Source: Paragordius varius (lineage: Eukaryota; Nematomorpha). Taken from it: a stretch of 64,000 nucleotides of DNA. Shown piece after piece: positions 60,999 to 64,000 of the stretch; the stretch's first letter is position 1; every line of letters starts with the position of its first letter. The position numbers were made by a program, and so were the translations under genes. The stretch spans positions 1-64,000 of the forward strand of contig OZ176057.1 of assembly GCA_964247055.1 (NCBI GenBank), read 5' to 3'. The notes below the pieces were generated by a model. It was not told the origin of the DNA. It made no database searches and was given only the letters and a program-made list of their open reading frames with translations.

Positions 60999-61236
60999 CA
61001 GTAAATATTAAAAATGTAGGGACAAAATGTAAAATATAAAGACAAATTTTTTTAAAAGACAACGCCATTCTTTTTAAACCATAATTTATCCTATAAACAT
61101 TTAGATACAATCGTAAAATAGATAATACATTATGTTACCCATTTACATTTCTATATTATAATTTGTAGTTTAAAACAATGATAAAAAATTAAGATAAAAA
61201 AGTATTTTTAGATAGAAATATTTGTCTTTATATTTG
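60999..61236. mobile_element. MITE-A copy 12
   Basis: TA|CAGTAAATATTAAAAATG start, GGGACAAAATGTAAAATATA, AAAAGACAACGCCATTC; right arm GATAGAAATATTTGTCTTTA. The terminal part of the right arm is missing. Confidence 0.7.
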
Positions 61237-61254
61237 CATCAAAATCAGTGGTCC

Positions 61255-61500
61255 ATCTAAAAATTCTAATTATACAGGCAACACTCAAAAACTAAAATTT
61301 AATAAAGAATAATCATGTTTTTAAAACCATATTTTTTAAAATATAACTGACCGTTTTGTACACGAATTAAGATGCAAGTATTAACTATCATCTTATATAT
61401 TTAAAAATATTAATTACATGGTTTATGAAGGCATTATCAAGTTTTAAGAAGATAAAATTGTTTTTTTAAAAACATTTTATTATAATTTTTATAGGATAAA
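61255..61500. mobile_element. MITE-A copy 13 (decayed)
   Basis: CTAATTATACAGGCAACACTC, then AATAATCATGTTTTTAAAACC resemble the left arm, and a T-rich right part ends near 61500. Strongly diverged. Confidence 0.4.
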
Positions 61501-61631
61501 GAGCGACATCTTTAAAATAAACTGCATCAGATAAAGGCTGAGACAAAAAAATAAAATAAAAAAAATATAACAGTTAATTTTATTTATAAAGTTTTGATTC
61601 AGGCAATTGATTTGTTTATATATATGGTCTT

Positions 61632-62892
61632 TTGAGGTTTAACGTGATTTATCTCTGTCAGAACTACCGAATAATCCCTATCACCAATAAACTATATAAA
61701 CTATTTCTCAAGATAAAACTCAAAAAAATTACACTTGAGGAAATTTCTGATGGCCAAGCTGGTTTTAGTTCAAAGCGAAATACTACAGATGATATAGCCA
61801 ATAGTAATGCTATAATATAGAGATATAACGAAATCGGTAAAAGTTTGTACTTTAATTTTTTGGACTTTAGTATGGCATTTGACATATTCAACCATGACTC
61901 TCTCTGGAAGATTTTTCAATCTTGCAGAATTTCATCCCACATAAAACTTTTGTTGTAAACGGTGTGTTCTAAGCAAACAGCTGCGATCAAAGCACAATAC
62001 GGTCCCATCGACTAGTTTCCTATCCTCAGAGGTGTGGGTCACAGATGTGTTTTTCCCCCTCCTATTTAATTTATACAGAGAAACTTTATTCCGAAATTGT
62101 GAACTTTGGCAACATATTGGAGTCCGCATCGATGGTCTTACTGTATGCAATCTCCGATACGCTGATGATACAGTTCTCTTGACTGAATCTCATACGGACA
62201 CTATTTATCTCTTAAATAGATTACAGTCGAAGCAAGTTTTATGGGTCTGAATCTTAATCTCTCTAAATCTAATCTAATAATTCTCAACGCTCCCCAGATA
62301 CAATATCACTTAATGCCTCCTCTCTCGATGTAACCGATTACTGCAAGCATTTGGGTTCAATAAGTTCAGGACATACGAGCAAGGCCTGCATTAGGGGCTA
62401 CCAAAGGCACGCTGTTCAAAAATGAACTGTTCGGTTATAAGAGTTTCAACCAAATCAGCCATCCTAAAGGTTTACCCCGTCGATTTTTAAAAGTTTAAAT
62501 TATAGGTATGTAAATCCGCCGACAAAGTCGGCATCAATTTTTTTCAAATGTGGTGTTCCCGGACGATTTTACCTACCTATAAAGCCCACATCTCTAATTC
62601 ATATATATATATATATATATATATATACTTAACTTCCTCAAACAGAGTTTTCACCTGGTGATCTACCAATCAAATATCTAGGCTACATTCTCCGATCCGA
62701 TTCCCTGAAGAAAAAACATTCTCTCTGAGTTAGTTGATGGGACTCGCAAAAGAGGCCGCTCCAGATATTATTAAATCCATTGAAAACCTTACACTCTCCC
62801 AAATAATTTGAAAGTCTCAAGATCGTCTGGAATGGAAAACGCTTATTTATGAGAGAGCTAAGAGTCGCTACCGAATAACTTTTAAACAAACA
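61632..62892 (+). pseudogene. Truncated non-LTR reverse transcriptase remnant
   Basis: Recognisable RT pieces in changing frames: YRIIPITNKLYKLFLK and DGQAGFSSKRNTTDDIAN (61670-61815), a stop, FNFLDFSMAFDIFNHDSLW (about 61850-61910), a frame change, CNLRYADDTVLLTESHTD (62150-62205) with the YADD core, another change, LNLNLSKSNLIILNAP (62248-62295), IKYLGYILRSDS (62670-62705), and a C-terminal WKTLIYERAKSRYRITF (62830-62882). No endonuclease part is present, so it is 5'-truncated, as is common for non-LTR copies. About 200 bp between 62400 and 62640, including an AT microsatellite, does not fit the protein and is probably inserted. Different family from the element at 20374. Confidence 0.8.
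62601..62628. repeat. (AT)14 microsatellite
   Basis: AT dinucleotide run within the degraded reverse transcriptase. Confidence 0.9.
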
Positions 62893-64000
62893 TAAAAAAA
62901 CAACAAATTTACGATATGACTAGACCGTCTTAACGATTGAGTCTAGGATTTGACTTCATATAGACTCACGTATCCGGCGCTTTGAACTATATTAGTGATT
63001 ACTTTGCGAGTTAGGGATGCCACTTTTGCTACTCAAAATTTATCCTATATTTAACCTATTATTTTTTAAATCCATTTATTGGTTATCCTAAAGGGTAATT
63101 AATATAAATGTTAAAATCTTTTACCGTCATTTCTTTATTGTTATTTTTACTCAGAATACTGACTTCTTGGAACTTGTAGGTTTTTTAAGAATTTATCTTA
63201 TGACATATTTACGTAGGATTTTATGTATTATACATATTAATTTAGTAGCTTTTTTAATGTAAAAATTGTATTCCAATAAATGTGCTAGAATGTTTTTTGA
63301 TTCAGGCTAGCAAAAAAATTAAATAACCTCCTATAGCCCATTTGATATCACTATACTATGAATTTCAGCTTTAAAATCAGGATATAAATATATATTTTTT
63401 TGGTGCTCACTGGGTATATGATTATAAGTGTTTGCTAAAAACTTTTTCTCGACATATTATTTCAAATTAAGATTAACATTCATATTATAGCCTAAGGTTA
63501 TTTAAAATTAAAATGGATAAATTTAATCTATGTAATAGATTTCATGGAAAATACAACGTAAAAAATTAAAATTATTATAAAATTTTGTGATAATGCCAAA
63601 TTAACAGTTTTTGGACAAAGGATATTTGAAAGATTTCCAAGATAAAAATAATTACACTTTTGAATCTTTTTATCGAGTGTGTAAATATAAAAAATATTTT
63701 GTCACATATTATGTACATTAAATATTATAAAAAAATGGTTTGTAATAATCTGCCCATATTCGCAGTATTGTTTGGACTCCAGGGTATATCTATATTTTTA
63801 TATGTGTGATGATAATTTTTTCATGACAACTTTCAATATAATAAATCTTTAATTTGTAAATAATGCTTAAATAAAACTCAAATGTTACTCATAAAAATTT
63901 GATGTCTTATCGATTTGTTAGTTTTGTCTGTTGTTTTGTTTTGTGAAAATGTCTCAAACTCGGAAATCTATTGGAGATCCAGCTTAATAAGCCAACAGCA
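62893..64000. other. AT-rich stretch to the window end, no gene seen
   Basis: No exon, RNA gene or clear repeat recognised. A 12-codon ATG frame at 63949 stops at once and has no support. Confidence 0.5.

Noticed and set aside
63949-63987. ATG frame near the window end
   Set aside because: Only 12 codons before a stop and no following donor site or similarity.

Overview
This window is the left end of a metazoan chromosome. It opens with about 3.3 kb of near-perfect CCCTAA (TTAGGG) telomere and continues into a very AT-rich subtelomere full of mobile elements and tandem repeats, with two spliced host genes and an interrupted U2 snRNA gene. The taxon cannot be fixed from the sequence alone. 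The astacin gene has an EGF-like module of the type found in nematode NAS proteins, and the U2 5' end reads ATCAAAGTG, so a nematode or a close ecdysozoan relative is my best guess. TTAGGG telomeres would be atypical for most studied nematodes, which use TTAGGC, so this is tentative.

Layout. 1-3338 telomere. 3339-6662 AT-rich spacer with a long decayed inverted repeat. 6663-12643 a U2 snRNA gene (minus strand) cut in two by a 5.6 kb site-specific non-LTR retrotransposon. It has one 1403-aa ORF with N-terminal zinc fingers, reverse transcriptase and a restriction-like endonuclease, matching the U2-targeting Utopia group. A second, rearranged U2 fragment lies tail to tail 130 bp away. 12644-16967 is mostly featureless. 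17467-20204 is a dead hAT transposon with an exact 8-bp target duplication, apparently inserted in the 5' region of a broken RTE-type retrotransposon (20213-23215). 25397-31535 is a nine-exon astacin metalloprotease gene (minus strand) whose introns are packed with small DNA elements. 34327-37562 is a gene for an AUH-type enoyl/methylglutaconyl-CoA hydratase (plus strand, eight exons seen, 5' end not found). 38545-54828 is a 16.3 kb satellite of about 96 monomers of 169/170 bp with nested higher-order repeats. 55421-58731 is a second hAT copy, opposite in orientation to the first, again with an exact 8-bp duplication and with an inverted partial copy of its own transposase inside. The rest is AT-rich sequence with further short elements and a degraded reverse transcriptase (61632-62892).

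How the parts relate. Only the protease and the hydratase look like working host protein genes, and they are unrelated in function. The rest records repeated invasion. The U2 insertion is the most informative event: both U2 parts keep their stem-loops and Sm site, and the break falls inside the GUAGUA branch-point recognition sequence, so that copy can no longer make normal U2. A family of roughly 200-300 bp inverted-repeat elements (called MITE-A here, ends CAGTAAA with TA duplications) occurs at more than a dozen sites, fills most of one protease intron and appears to supply the protease stop codon. Splice models were built by hand from GT/AG sites, reading phase and family similarity; both close in frame.
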